Shown piece after piece: positions 33,176 to 45,202 of a DNA stretch of 64,000 bases; the stretch's first letter is position 1, and every line of letters starts with the position of its first letter. The position numbers and the translations under genes are program-made. Origin of the DNA: Portulaca oleracea. Taxonomy: Eukaryota; Streptophyta; Magnoliopsida; Caryophyllales; Portulacaceae. The stretch is from positions 21,390,669-21,454,668 of the forward strand of contig CM055886.1 of NCBI GenBank assembly GCA_029582165.1. The letters run 5' to 3'. The notes beneath the pieces were generated by a model. The model was given only the letters and a program-made list of their open reading frames with translations, did not search any database and was not told the origin of the DNA.

Positions 33176-36100
33176 CTAAGCCAAATCTTCTTCATCAATG
33201 TGGTTGGCAGTATTGTTGTCAACATTAGCGTCACTCTCATAGCCATCATCACCATCAATATCACTTTCTTCACTTTCATAGCCCTGGAAATCTCTAGGCA
33301 TATTCTGATTATTTACTTGTATGATGAGATCATTTATATCGTCCCTTCTCTGAGCATGAATCTCTTCTCCACCACCTTCAAACAAGGGCTCATTGCATAA
33401 AGGTGTTGAAGTGCTTTGTTGGCATGCATCTTCCTCTAAAGGTTCCTTTTCTAGGACATCATAGTGGTGTCGTGCTTGTGTTTTCACAACAACAAGCCAA
33501 TTCGGATCATATCCATCTCTAACATAGAAAACTTGAGAAGCTTGAGACATTAAAACATATGGCTCATGTGTTTTGAGGTGACATCTAGTGTTAACACTAA
33601 CAAATCCGTACTTATCAACTTTTACTCCTCTGTCATTTTTATGGACATCCCACCAATCACAACGAAACAAGATGATACGCTTGCCTCCCAGATATCTTAA
33701 TGATATTACATCAGTAAGCACTCCATAGTAGTCAATCTCTCCAGAGTCTCCTACCCCTTGTACCATTACTCCGTAATTTTGATGCTTCCTCTCAACAGAT
33801 TTTGTATGAAATCTAAACCCATTTGCTATATATCCTTGGAAGCGTTGAACATAATCTGAAGGACCTAATGCTAATGCCCTTAAATCTTTCGCTTCTTGGT
33901 CGCTGTTTTCATCACATGAGTTTATCATCTAATTAAAAAAAAAGTTAAAAAGGAGAATAATTAGACTTCTATAAATGATTAAGTGTATAATTAGGTAGAA
34001 TATAATAAAATAATAATAATTATAATAATAATAATAATAAGAATAAGAATAAGAATAAGAATAATGCAGTAACATACTCGATCACGGAACCATTCTGAGA
34101 AATCTTCAGTGAATTGACCCTGTTGATATTCACTATTAACAAAAGATAATTTAGTAAATTTGTTTAGAAAAGATTGTATTAAAAATAATGGCATTCTTAA
34201 AATTATAGGATGAAAAGTTCCTTACTGTAAGTATGGTTGAACTTCATCACAATTTTTTAATACGTAATCTCGTGCTTCACTAAACTCTTTACTCGAAAGC
34301 TTACGTGATCTTCCCCTTCCTATATGAATGCCCGAAGGTGCAAATATTGATAAACCTTCATAGTTCTGATGTACCCCATCTGCATTTCGCTCAAGTTGTG
34401 TGAACTTGGTCTCAATGCCATCCATATATTTTGAGCAAAAATACATACATTCCTCAACAATGTATCCTTCCGCAATAGACCCCTCCGGTTTGCTTTTGTT
34501 ACGCACATAACACTTAAGTTTACGTAAATACCTACAATATTACAATGAAACTATTATTATGGAATAAATTTATTTTGATGTAAATTATATGTATATTAGA
34601 TCACCTAAATTAAGTACCTTTCAATTGGATACATCCATCTGTAGTGAACCGGACCACATAATTTTGCCTCTCTCACGAGATGAATACATAAGTGCACCAT
34701 GATGTCAAAAAATGATGGAAGGAATATTTTCTGCATTTCACACAAAGTGAGAGTGATATGAGTCTCAAGGCGATCTAAGTCTTCTAGTTTCAACGACTTA
34801 GAACACAAATTCTTAAAAAACAAACTCAATTTCACCACCACATCGTAAACTTTAGTATGAGACACTCCACGAATTGCAAGAGGCAGTAATTGCTCTAAAA
34901 GCACATGACAATCATGGCTTTTAAGTCCCCATATCTTACGTTTCTCAGAGTTTGCACACTTTGAGAAGTTGGATGAATATCCATCTGGAACTCTCAACTC
35001 TTCCAAAAACTTATACACCTTTTCTTTTTCTCCCTTCGCCAAAGTGTACAATGCCGGTGGAACGTGCCACTCTCCATCAATCAGCTTCGGGGAAAGATGC
35101 TTCATGATGTTGACCAGTTTTAAGTCATGTCTTGCCAATATGTTATCTTTTGATTTTCCCTGGATGTCCAACACAGTGCCAAGAACACTTTCGCACACAT
35201 TTTTTTCAATATGCATAACATCAAGGTTATGGCGAAGTAAGAGACTACTCCAGTACGAAAGTTCGAAAAAGATGCTTTTCTTCTTCCAGTTATCCCCTCT
35301 TTTGGGTGCCGGTACTGTTTTCCAAATTTCATGCCTTCAAGATCACTTACTTTGTCTAGAATTTCAACACCAGATAGTATCCGAGGAGCAACTCTCCTCT
35401 CAACTTTTCCATTGAATGACTTACTATCTCGAAATTTGTGGTCAAGTGGTAAGAAACGACGATGGTCCATATAGCAACATTTTCGTGAATTGGGTAATCG
35501 CATTGAGCTAGTTTCCTCACCACAACAAGGGCATGCTTTGTATCCCTTGGTAGACCACCCTGATAGGTTAGCATAGGCTGGGAAATTATTAATGGTCTAA
35601 ATCACCACAGCATGCATCTGGAAATACTCTTCTTTTCAAGCATCATAACTTCGAACCCCCACATTCCAAAGCAACTTTAATTCTTCAACTAAAGGTTGCA
35701 AATATACATCAATGTTATTACCAGGAGCACTTTTTCCTGGAATCAACAAAGATAAAAAGGTATAAGGTTGTTTTATGCACAACTAAGGTGGAAGGTTATA
35801 TGGAATAAGCACTACTGGCCATATACTATATTCACTTCAGAGACCGCCAAAAGGATTGAAACCATCAGTAGCTAAACCTAACCTCACATTTCGAGGATCA
35901 GAAGCAAAATGTAGGAATTTCTCATCAAGAGACTTCCAAGCCTTAGAATCAGCGGGATGCCTAAGAATACCATCATCCACCCGTTTGTCTGCATGCCATC
36001 TCATGTCTTCAGCTGTTTTTGAAGATCTATATAACCTTTGCAACCTTGGGGTTATAGGAAAATAGCGTAGGACCTTTGGAGGAGCTTCAGTACGTTTACA

Positions 36101-36856
36101 ATGATATACTAAACACTCTTCAAGGTCAGAATTCTCCTTCCAGAAAAGCATACAATCATTAACACATGCCTCTATTTTCTCATACCCATAGCCTAAGTCA
36201 ATTATCATCTTCCGCGCTTCATAATATGTCGATGACATGTCTGCACCTTTAGGCAATACATTCTTAATCAATTGAAGCAAATCAGTAAAAGATTTGTTTG
36301 ACATCCCACTCATGCACTTAATTTGAAACATCCTCAAAATAAATGATAATTTCGAATACTCATCGCACCCAGGATATAACATTTGTTGAGCGTCTTTCAT
36401 TAATCTCTCATAAATCTCTGTCTCTTTACTGCTATCCAAATATTCATGATTCTCGTCTCCTTCATCCATTAGGAGGTCTTCATCAACTAATGGACCATAG
36501 GTTTCATGTATCATATCAAACAAACTTTCACGATTAACTCCCTCTGAATCACTCCTCGCTCGTTTCAAAGAAGGTTTGTATTCACCATGATAAATCCAAC
36601 AAGTATACCCACATACTATACCATTGATGATAAGGTCTTCATTTATTTCTTCCCTTGTCTTATGACGACTGTTATTACACCTCTTACAAGGACAAGGGAT
36701 TGTACGCTCTCCCCCCCCCCCTACACTGCTTGTAGGTATGTTAGCGAATGCAAAATCGAGAAACTCCCTCACTCCATCAACATACATGTCACTTCGTCTA
36801 TTAGCACAAGTCATCCATTCCACTCTCTTCTTGATTTGTTCAGAATTATTAGCCAT
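33176..36856 (-). pseudogene. TNP2-type CACTA transposase
   Basis: Catalytic transposase of the En/Spm superfamily. From 36856: transposase-associated N-terminal domain (RVEWMTCANRRSDMYVDGV, CPCKRCNNSR), linker, then the Transposase_21 core with ATDGFNPFGG and ACPCCGEETSS. HIEKNVCESVLGTVLDI, then HDCHVLLEQLLPLAIRG, FFDIMVHLCIHLVREAKLCGP and HYRWMYPIERYL (DUF4218-like) follow. The C terminus has ISLRYLGGKRIILFRCDWWDV (DUF4216-like) and an acidic tail ending EEDLA at 33176. In-frame stops are at 35837-35839, 35783-35785, 35636-35638 and 35597-35599, and a one-base frameshift lies near 35305. At least two stops fit TGG to TAG change. Confidence 0.9.
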
Positions 36857-37290
36857 AAGATTTCTAAGAAAAAAACATTTATAACATTAGATTTTAAACT
36901 AATTAAACAAATTAATTCATTATAATTAAAAAAATAACTAAAAACACAACATTTACAAAACACCAAAGAGATGAGCAACATGGAAACCTTTTTGGACCAA
37001 AAACAGGAAGAAGAAGCACTAAACATCAGCAAGAGGAGGATGAGGAGGAGGAGCAGAAGAAGAACTAGAAGAAGAACTAGAAGAAGAAGAAGAAGAAGAA
37101 GAAGAAGAAGCATGACATCGCATGAAAATTAAATTAATGTCTATACGGCAACATAAAATGCATAGGGGAAAGTACGTAGAAACCAATATTATGTGCGATT
37201 ACTGTAAATGTTGGTAGTCGAATGTTTGCAATAGTTGTGAACTAGGTAGGACAGTGATGAATGTTGGCCTTTCAATAATTTAATTATGGA
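36857..37290. other. Upstream region of the transposase gene
   Basis: Contains a (GAA)n-rich tract (about 37060-37110) that gives a poly-leucine frame on the minus strand. Probable promoter side of the TNP2 gene; no element boundary seen. Confidence 0.5.
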
Positions 37291-37299
37291 TTTCAATAT

Positions 37300-37690
37300 T
37301 TCTAGTGTAGAAAATCTCATTTTCTGATAAAAAAATGACTTTTCTGGTCAGAAAGTTGCATTTTCTGTGTAGAAAATCTCATTTTCTATGTAGAAAATCT
37401 CATATTTTTGATAAGAAAAATGACTTTTCTGGTGAGAAAGTTGCATTTTCTGTGTAGAAAATCTCATTTTCTAAATAGAAAATTTCATTTTCTGATCAGA
37501 AAAATGACTTTTCTACTCAGAAAGTTGCATTTTCTGCCCAGAAAATTGCATGTTCTGGTCAAAAAGTTGGTATTTCTGCCCAGAAAATTGCTTTTTCTGC
37601 CCAGAAAATTGCTTTTTCCTGCACACAAAATTGCATTTTCTGGTCAGAAAGAATGCATTTTCTTACCAGAAAAGCTATTTTCTGACCATC
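37300..37690. repeat. Palindromic minisatellite TTTTCTG..CAGAAAA, about 21-bp step
   Basis: About eighteen units built on TTTTCTGNNCAGAAAA with short TTGC, TGAC or TCTC linkers. Each unit is a hyphenated palindrome. The 21-bp step keeps one frame open, producing an artefactual repeat peptide (FLxRKLH). Confidence 0.9.
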
Positions 37691-37699
37691 GCAAATCAA

Positions 37700-38524
37700 C
37701 AGTTTCATAGTTTCTTGTTGCCCCTACAGTTGCTAAAAAGAACATCGCAAATAATTATTGTTGAAGTTTGTTATATGAACATTAGGAAGATGAGCAAGAT
37801 TAAAAATAGTATACAGAACATAAAATATGTGAATTATTTTGGCCCAAGAAATTAATAATGTTCTTATACCAAGTATATCCCAGAGGTATAAGTTTTATAA
37901 TAATTGGATCTTAGAATAAGTTAGATCCTATAATAAGTTAGATAAATTATCTGGCATGTTTGGCACATCAAAACAGCGAGCAAGTTGAGACATGCATGTA
38001 AGTGCTTCTAGATCCATCTCAACTGCAGCTGGTACTGGTAAGCATGGAAGACTTGTCACGCCAAAAAACAAGTAAATAAAGGCATAACATGGCCAAAGCT
38101 AATCTATTAGCTCACCTGATTCAAGCTTAATTAATTAATTGGTGTAAAAATTAAGTTTCTCTTACTAATAATGTGTTTATACTATTTTCTTTGACATGGT
38201 TTACTCCAAACTGGTACAAAATATGTACAGATGAATTGAATCAATGTTTGAAAAGGGTGAATTCATTATCAAAATAGGTACAGTAAACTGTACAAAAGGG
38301 TTAAAATTTCACAAATTGTCTAGTTGCATCCTATACAATTCAACAAAAAAAAAAAAAAACATAATCTGAACAACAAAGGATTACACAAAACTGAGCAACA
38401 AAACTGCATTGGACAAGTTCATCAGATTTTGGTTCATTGTTGAACGATAACACAGGATTACTCATCAATTTAATATAATAGAAATCAACAGTTTCATAGT
38501 CTCTTGTTGCCCTCTTAGACAAGA
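37700..38524. other. No gene seen; degenerate direct repeats
   Basis: AAATCAACAGTTTCATAGT and CTTGTTGCCC occur together at about 37689-37721 and again at 38482-38513. The cause is unclear. The rest is ordinary AT-rich spacer inside the CACTA element. Confidence 0.5.
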
Positions 38525-38680
38525 ATTTGTTTTTTTTTTTTTTGAAGATTAGCGGTACATCAGCCCTTTTATTCAAGAAACAAGTGCCAGGGGCACTACA
38601 AAGCCATAAAGCTCCCAACTCAGAACAATAGCACAACGAAACATCCCAGCTGTGAGCCTACTGTCTTCATAGTTACATTC
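38525..38680 (-). mobile_element. Short retroposon (SINE or LINE 3' tail) with 9-bp target duplication
   Basis: TAGACAAGA at 38516-38524 and 38681-38689 flanks 156 bp that end on the minus strand in a poly(A) run (T run about 38529-38543). The minus-strand body reads TGCCCCTGGCACTTG..TTGAATAAAAGGGCTGATG before the tail, like the 3' end of a plant LINE. The minus-strand frame 38636-38340 is not a gene. Confidence 0.8.
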
Positions 38681-38689
38681 TAGACAAGA

Positions 38690-39564
38690 CTTTACACAGG
38701 ATTAACTGATCGTTTGCTCTTATTAGGAAATTGGCTGAAAAGAACTGAAAGGGAAGAACTTTTCCCATAAAAGACTTGTTTATAAGGTCATATGTCAATA
38801 GGAATTGGTTTCAGGACATTTCAATGCAAAATAAGCTATTTAGCTTAGCAGAGATATGAAGACAAATAATGTACTGTTGATTCTTTGCACTTTGGAGGCT
38901 ACTTTACTCTCTCACTAGTTGTGTTTTTCAGCAATGTAATGTAGTTCACTAGTTTGGAGGTTCAATTTAAGTTCTTACTTCATCCTAAGTACCTAATTCG
39001 GCCTCTCACTACTGTTTTGATCCTAATAGAAATCCTATACCACAGACTATGAATCAATTTATGCAGGATTACCACAAACTGCTGCTTTCTATTAGGCGGG
39101 ATATTTATATTATATACCACAAACTCTTGACACAGGATTACTCTTGAGATACCATTTTACGCAACAATCAATTTGATACCCTCTTAGGACAACCCCAATT
39201 TCCTAGTTGAATTTAACATATTAACCCAATCCACAATACCACAAACTCTTGACATCAAGAAAATCAAAATCCAGGGATGTCAAACAGATTAATCTGTGTC
39301 TGCATATCAGCAAAGCAAAAATTGAACACAATAAAATTCAACGCAGTAATCCAAGTAATCCAATAATTTCAATGGTCAAAGAAGAAGTCATGGGTTTACC
39401 TGCTGTTGAATTGGTCGACCAAGAAACAAGATTGCGCTGATGGAGCTGTGAATTGGACGATGAAGATGAGGTCTCGGCCAGGGAAAAGTGTGTGCGAAAA
39501 CTTCCAATTAAAAAATTGATGGGCAAACATGAAAATAGCAAAACCAATGTGAATATCAATAGTC
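38690..39564. other. No gene seen
   Basis: Spacer with repeated phrases ACACAGGATTA and ACCACAAACTCTTGAC, hinting at degenerate repeats shared with 38440-38520. Confidence 0.4.
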
Positions 39565-39624
39565 GAAGAAGAAGAAGAAGAAGAAGAAGAAGAAGAAGAA
39601 GAAGAAGAAGAAGAAGAAGAAGAA
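39565..39624. repeat. (GAA)20 microsatellite
   Basis: Twenty uninterrupted GAA triplets. Confidence 0.98.
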
Positions 39625-39831
39625 TACCTGCTGAATGTCAATGGCGGGAGAACAGATTCACTGTGCGAAAATTCACCATTAAAAATAAGAGGAAGACAGG
39701 CGGGAGTGGGAGGAAGTCATAGATGTATCCAGCCCTTAGATGGTGCTCCCGCGGGAGCACAGATCGTGGCACTACTCCCAGTATTTCAGAAATGATATAT
39801 AAATGCTCAACGCGGAATAGATTACTACCGA

Positions 39832-39891
39832 GCTATTGCTTTAGTGGTTGGGCAACAATTCCATTCAACTCTGTGTTTTGGGTTCGAGGCC
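39832..39891 (+). promoter_or_regulatory. Pol III-like A/B boxes
   Basis: GCTTTAGTGGTTGGG followed by B box GGTTCGAGGCC at 39881-39891. Likely a SINE-derived piece in the TIR element, not a tRNA gene. Confidence 0.5.
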
Positions 39892-40379
39892 GGTTACACT
39901 TGTTTTGCTTTTATAATTTTTTCTTCCTTCTTTGAATTATTATACATTTTAAATTTAATTAAAAATTGTATGCTAGTTTCTCTCTTTCTTTTATAAATCC
40001 TATTATTTAAATAATTTTTTTCTAAAATATATATCTTGGTTAGTGTGTAATAGTATGATACTTGGCGTGTATTGTTGATAGTCATTATGATTTCTTATAT
40101 ACATAAGTATTGTCATTTTTTATGTAAATATTATGTTTGACGTGTATAATAATTAGAGTGAATCAGTATTAATATGTTTAGTGTGTGATAATATAATAGT
40201 GCACGATGGATTATATAAAGATAAACAAAAAATTTTTTAGTCTTACTTTTTATCCTTTTAAATTTATAAAATAAGCACACCATCAGCAATAATTTTAGTG
40301 CATAAAAATAGGTAACAATGAGTGTACATATATAGATATTCTAGATATATGTAGCATCCAAAGGTATTCGGTAAAAAGT

Positions 40380-40830
40380 TACTATGCAATACAATTTGTG
40401 CTAGTGTGTAGATGAGCATGTGTTGGTGTGCAAAAGAGTTTTACGCTAGTGTGTAAATGTGTTTTTGTTAGTGTGCAAAGTTGTATGTGTTAGTGTGCAA
40501 AGGAGCATGTGCTAGTGTGTATTTAGTGTACAATAGTTCAATATTGGGTGCAAACGTATTATAGTTAGTGTACAATAGTATAATATTTGGTGTGAAATTA
40601 TATTATATTTAGAGTGTCTTTAGAAAAAATATATATAAATTTTGCACCCTAAACTTTATAAAATAATTATTGTAGCTAGTGTTAAATAGTACCATATTTG
40701 TTGTGCAAATGTATTATAATTTATTGTCAAACCTATTATATAGTTACTTTGTAATAGTACGATATTTGGTGTACAAATGTATTATATTTAGTGTGTATTT
40801 CGGTTTTAGGTGAATACGATCGGGTGTATT
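40380..40830. repeat. Degenerate TAGTGTGNAAATGTATTAT repeats
   Basis: Motifs such as TTAGTGTGCAAAG, TAGTGTGTAAATG and TAGTGTACAATAG recur about fifteen times at 20-45 bp steps in AT-rich sequence. Confidence 0.65.
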
Positions 40831-41158
40831 TCAATTGCAGGTAAGTACTGGTAAGATGTCCTTTGACAATAAAAAATTCATTAGTTTTAAGTAAACGCAT
40901 TTTCATACAATTATAATATTTGTACAATGAAAACATCAAAATTCTTAAGATATGACAATCTTTAAAAGACTTTATGTTAGTATGGAAACTAAATTATTGT
41001 ACATTGTATTTGAAAAATTAATATAATACTATATATAAATTACATAATATTGTATTATTGTTTGTAATTTTTCATATTTTTATAATCAAAGGAAATATCT
41101 ACTTAATATAATAAATTTAATGTACATTATCACACCAAACTTATATTGTAAAAACTAT

Positions 41159-41700
41159 TTATTGTGCACATCCGACATAGGATGCCTCGGGTTTTAGGCC
41201 CAAGATCGCTTTTACCCGAGCGGGCACGAGAGGAGACGAAGGAAGGCTCCAAAAAATCATTAAAAATATTATAAAATAGCTAAATGGGACAAGGCAATGA
41301 TCTGTAAAATTTGAGGGAAAGGAGACGAGCGGAAGTTGAAGGAATGTCTCAGAACCAGGGCGACTTTGAGTGTCCCGAGGCCTGGCCAAACTTCCCGGAA
41401 AAAATCGGGAGGAATCACGAAAAGTCCTTAAAAAACATAAGGAAGCAGCCCGCCAACTTTTAGCCCAAGCGCACGAACGAAAATTACGGAAAATCATTGT
41501 CATCGGTCGCTGCCGGCGACAGCGACGCCAATCGTCGGTGCCTATCGATTGACATCGCCATTGCCGACGCATGTCGCAGACGACATCGCCGACATCGTCG
41601 CCGATACGTCGCCTACGATGTCGCTCACGATCGCCATAATGACGCCGCTGCATTTCATTTGTCGATGACACGATCGCCGACATTATTGCGATGAGTGTGC
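41159..41700. other. GC-rich island, possible LTR fragment
   Basis: Abrupt GC-rich block within AT-rich sequence, with two related segments (CCCGAG..GGAGACGA) and a CGAC/GTCG-rich stretch from 41510 to 41690. Frames on both strands are open by composition. It may be a fragment of another LTR or captured DNA. Confidence 0.35.
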
Positions 41701-42064
41701 AAATGACAAAATGAATAAATAAAATATTAAGGGAAAAATAAAAAAAATACAAAGACAGAAATAGAGAAAGGGAGAGAAGTAAAAAGAAGGCTAAAATAGA
41801 CAAATAATTAGAAAAAACAGGATGTCAAATTACAAAAAAAAAATCAAAAATTACAAAATAAATGAAAAGCATACTTTCACCCATAATCAAACTCATGACC
41901 ACATGTAGAATGATGTGCGCCCCATTCAATGAGCTGTAACTTTCACATGTTTTTGGGTGCACAAACTTTAATTAGTATGATAATTGAAACGCGGGAAAAA
42001 AAGAAAAGCGCATGGATGAATAGCGGGAGTAGGCGCAAGTAGTATACTCCCGCGGGAGTATTTT

Positions 42065-42461
42065 ATAATTTTCTCTCCAACAAATAAGGAGTATCTTATA
42101 ACAATAACATTAGAATCTTCTATCTTTTATTTTTTTTTCGAAATATTGACCTCCTGAAAAGAATTATATCATCTACAATAATTCTATTGCCTAATTAAAT
42201 TAAAATTTCATAATATTCATATCTATATATATTGCAACAACAAAGGTCGTTGCTAAAATATGGTATCACGTATTGGCGGTATTGCAACAAGATTGGGCGT
42301 TGCATAAAACACTATGTATTAAATGTCTATTTGACATTTTTGTTAACTACTCATGTCCCATAATAAATTAAGCTCATAAATAGACAATTTACCAAAATAA
42401 TTTTTAGTCTACTTATAAATAGACATTTTTGTTAACTATCAGCTAGTCAAATTATGATTTG
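42065..42461. other. AT-rich spacer left of the Tat-like element
   Basis: Contains GCAACAAC..GTCGTTGC-like motifs near 42234-42300 and a duplicated TAGACATTTTTGTTAACT phrase near 42430. No gene. Confidence 0.4.
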
Positions 42462-43788
42462 TGTAGACGCTAAATTTTTCGGCTTTATTTTCTTTCTTTT
42501 TTAGTATTAATTTTAGGAAATAAGTTGACCGATAAGTAACACGCAAAGCCCCTTTTCCGTCAGAACCCAAAATACCAAGCCCAAATAAGCCGGAAACCAT
42601 TTGGGTTCGATGGGCCAGAGGCTTGATCTCTGCCCCAAAGAACCGTGGGTTCTGGGCGAGGCCCGCCTGCGCCCATGGAACCTGCGGGTTCTTGGGCGAG
42701 CAGCGGCCTCGACCCAGAACCCGTGCGGTTCCTCTTCCCATCACCACGGCGCCCCGGCGCCAAAATGCTCCAAAACCCTAAAACCTAAACCTAAAACCCT
42801 AGCCTAATCCACACTATAAATACCCCCCATTCATCACCCATAAAAGACACCGAAATATACTGGGAGTATTGACACTAGTATATTTCTCTTCTCTTCTCCC
42901 CCACTGCGTGTTTACTTTGAGGTTAGCGTAGCTCTTTTTGTACATAATGTAATTTTGTACAGTTGTTTTGTGTGTTTTCTTTATTTCATTGTTATCGCAT
43001 GACATTAATGACAATTTGATGAAGTTTATTTAATTCCTCCCTTCTCTTCTTCTTTCTCATTACTTTAATTTAATCCTAGTAGAGTCCGTTCAGTTGAACG
43101 GGCGGGTTTGATGATTTTTATCGTCAAATCCGTAACCTTACCCCCGAATCCACCTTTGGGTTCGTAGGCCGGAGTCAATTTTCTTTTGGGTTTGTTGTTT
43201 TATCCTTAAATTCAACTGGCGACTCTAACCTTTTTTCCCCGAAAACCCTTTTTTTATTCTCGCTAACCCCTGACAGGGAACCAGACGGGTTTCCCCGTCT
43301 TGTGTTTGCCCCAACTCAGAGACATGAACCCAGACGGGTTCCATGTCTTCCCTTTCCCCCTTTCGCCTCTTCTACAAACCCGTCTGGGTTGTTATGTTCT
43401 TTTCTTTTTTTATTTTTTTTGAGATCCGCGGCGAGGAACTCGGACGGGTTCCTGTCTTTTGATTTTGAGTCAAGAACCCAGACGGGTTCCGTCTCCACCA
43501 CTTCCCCTTTTTACTTTTCTTTCTTTTCTTTTCTCTCGCCGAGGAACTCAGACGGGTTCCGTCGAGTTTCCTTCCTTTTATTTTTCTTTTTTTTTCTCTT
43601 TTCATCTTTTTTTCTTAATAAAATTGGATTTCGGGGTAAATTAACTTGTTAACCAAGCATCCTTAAAAGTTCAACCTTAATTAAGGATAAGCAATCCTAG
43701 TCGGCTCCCAATTCAAAGAAAGAGGAAAAATTCACTCTTTCGAGTAGCGCCACGGGAACATCCCTCCGGGATTTTTTCGGGGTCTACA
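42462..43788 (+). repeat. 5' LTR of the Tat-like element
   Basis: Contains telo-box-like AACCCTA repeats (about 42770-42803) just before TATAAATA (42815-42822), and six or more copies of the GAACCCAGACGGGTTC palindrome, mainly 43270-43560. Confidence 0.95.
42815..42822 (+). promoter_or_regulatory. TATA box with upstream telo-boxes
   Basis: TATAAATA preceded by AAAACCCTAAAACCTAAACC-type sequence. The pair is repeated identically in the 3' LTR. Confidence 0.75.
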
Positions 43789-43789
43789 G

Positions 43790-43812
43790 ATTGGCGACTC
43801 CACTGGGGACTT
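43790..43812 (+). promoter_or_regulatory. Primer binding site region of the Tat-like element
   Basis: TTGGCGACTCCACTGGGGAC directly after the LTR. The matching tRNA was not verified; tRNA-Arg is the one reported for Ogre. Confidence 0.65.
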
Positions 43813-45202
43813 AAACTTAATAAGAGGGTAAAACTTGAAAGGATTAAATTTTAGCGTTTTTTGGGAGGAATTAATTTACTTCATAATTTTGTCATTATTT
43901 TAGGCATATTGCATCCAGGCTACTCTTGGGCCTTATGGCTGGGGAGCACAAAAGCGTTGGTAGGTTATAAAACTAGGGTTACCCTCCGAGAGCGGTCTGT
44001 CACTACTTGTGGGATGCACTTACATCGCCAAGCCTTTGACTCGCCCTCTCCCCGTGTTACACTCTAAGGGTTTCCCTGAAACCCGAAGAGCAACACCCCA
44101 CACATCACCGCCTACCTATGTAGGGGATGCAGGCGAGAACATGCGATGCGATCATCTCCTATACCTAGAAAACCCTAATACCTAGAGTCATGGTTAGGTT
44201 AATTCCGCATATGCTATGTGTTATTTTATTTTTATTTTTTTAGAATCAATGTATAGGTTGTAAAGTTTGTATCTTTGTAAAAGTTCCATCCATGTACAAA
44301 GTTGTAAAGATGTATTTTTATGCGAGTTGTAGAATTTTATTAGTTTGTAAAGAGTGATGTACATATTGTAAGTTCCACTGTAAAGAATTTCAAGTTCATC
44401 ATGTAGTTTCATTTTGTAAAGAGTTTTAGAGTCCGGTCTTAAGGAGTCTTTGAGTCAAGTTGTCAAACCTTTCATGAGTCGGAGTCATTCTAGTCGCGTA
44501 GGGACATTCGAGTGGGTTCGACATCGTAAACCCGACGGGTTCTGTCGTCCGCCGAATCGCCCATCCGCATCAATTTTCGGTAAGTGGGAGTCCAGTGCGT
44601 CAGAATCCCAGACGGGTTCCTGGCCCATCTGGACTGGCCCACTTGCTGAAAATTGACGGTGCAGGCCTCGTCAGAGAAAGGAGAACCCAGACGGGTTCCT
44701 AACCCAGTCTGGTCTTCTCTCTTCTCTTCGGGCCTGATCGCTTCACCCCGCAGATGGCCCAATACCTTGTTGATGATCCTATTCGGCCCTTTATGACATT
44801 CCTCAAGTCCAATCCCTATTGCGTCTGTTACTCGAATCTGAGCCCGAAGCCGAAAGCAATCGTGACTCGATCCAAGTGAGGGCCCAATAGACGATTAATG
44901 TTGTCAGTCCGCATGATTAGGTCCATATAGAGTTAAGACATGCACTCCTGCGAAGTGGGTGAGTCGTCCTTACGTCAGCATGTAGGCATCGTGTCTGAGT
45001 CTTAGGCCCATGTAGGTCCACTAAGTCATGCATACATTGGGTGGGTAGCATAAAAAGTTCTTTCGATCACTGAACTAGTTTCCATACAGGCAAGATAGCA
45101 TACCATCTCCGAACCCGCATCCGCGACCCGCACACCGGTAGGCTCGTCCACAATCCCAATTGCAGATCACCAACCCAGTCCAGTGAATCCAGTGAATCCA
45201 TC
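43813..45202 (+). other. Untranslated leader of the Tat-like element
   Basis: About 1.4 kb without a gene between primer site and gag, containing three more palindrome copies (44528, 44606 and 44683-44698 regions). Long leaders are usual in this lineage. Confidence 0.6.

Larger units (their letters stand above)
39743..42060. mobile_element. Putative TIR element with palindromic ends
   Basis: The left end has the perfect palindrome GTGCTCCCGCGGGAGCAC (39743-39760), the right end TACTCCCGCGGGAGTA (42045-42060). Sequence inside each palindrome also matches in inverted orientation (..CTACTCCC.GCTATT style), giving TIRs of about 45 bp. No target duplication could be matched and no transposase is present. 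The family is unknown. Confidence 0.5.

Noticed and set aside
37408..37710. 100-codon frame with repeated FLxRKLH
   Set aside because: Product of the 21-bp palindromic minisatellite.
39396..39722. Poly-Ser and poly-Arg frames
   Set aside because: Created by the GAA microsatellite.
41159..41803. 214-codon minus-strand frame
   Set aside because: Composition-driven in a GC-rich block joined to low-complexity sequence; no domain and open frames on the other strand.
43302..43652. Frames present in both LTRs (also 53883-54233)
   Set aside because: Identical in both LTRs because the LTRs are repeats; low-complexity F/S-rich or K/R-rich peptides.
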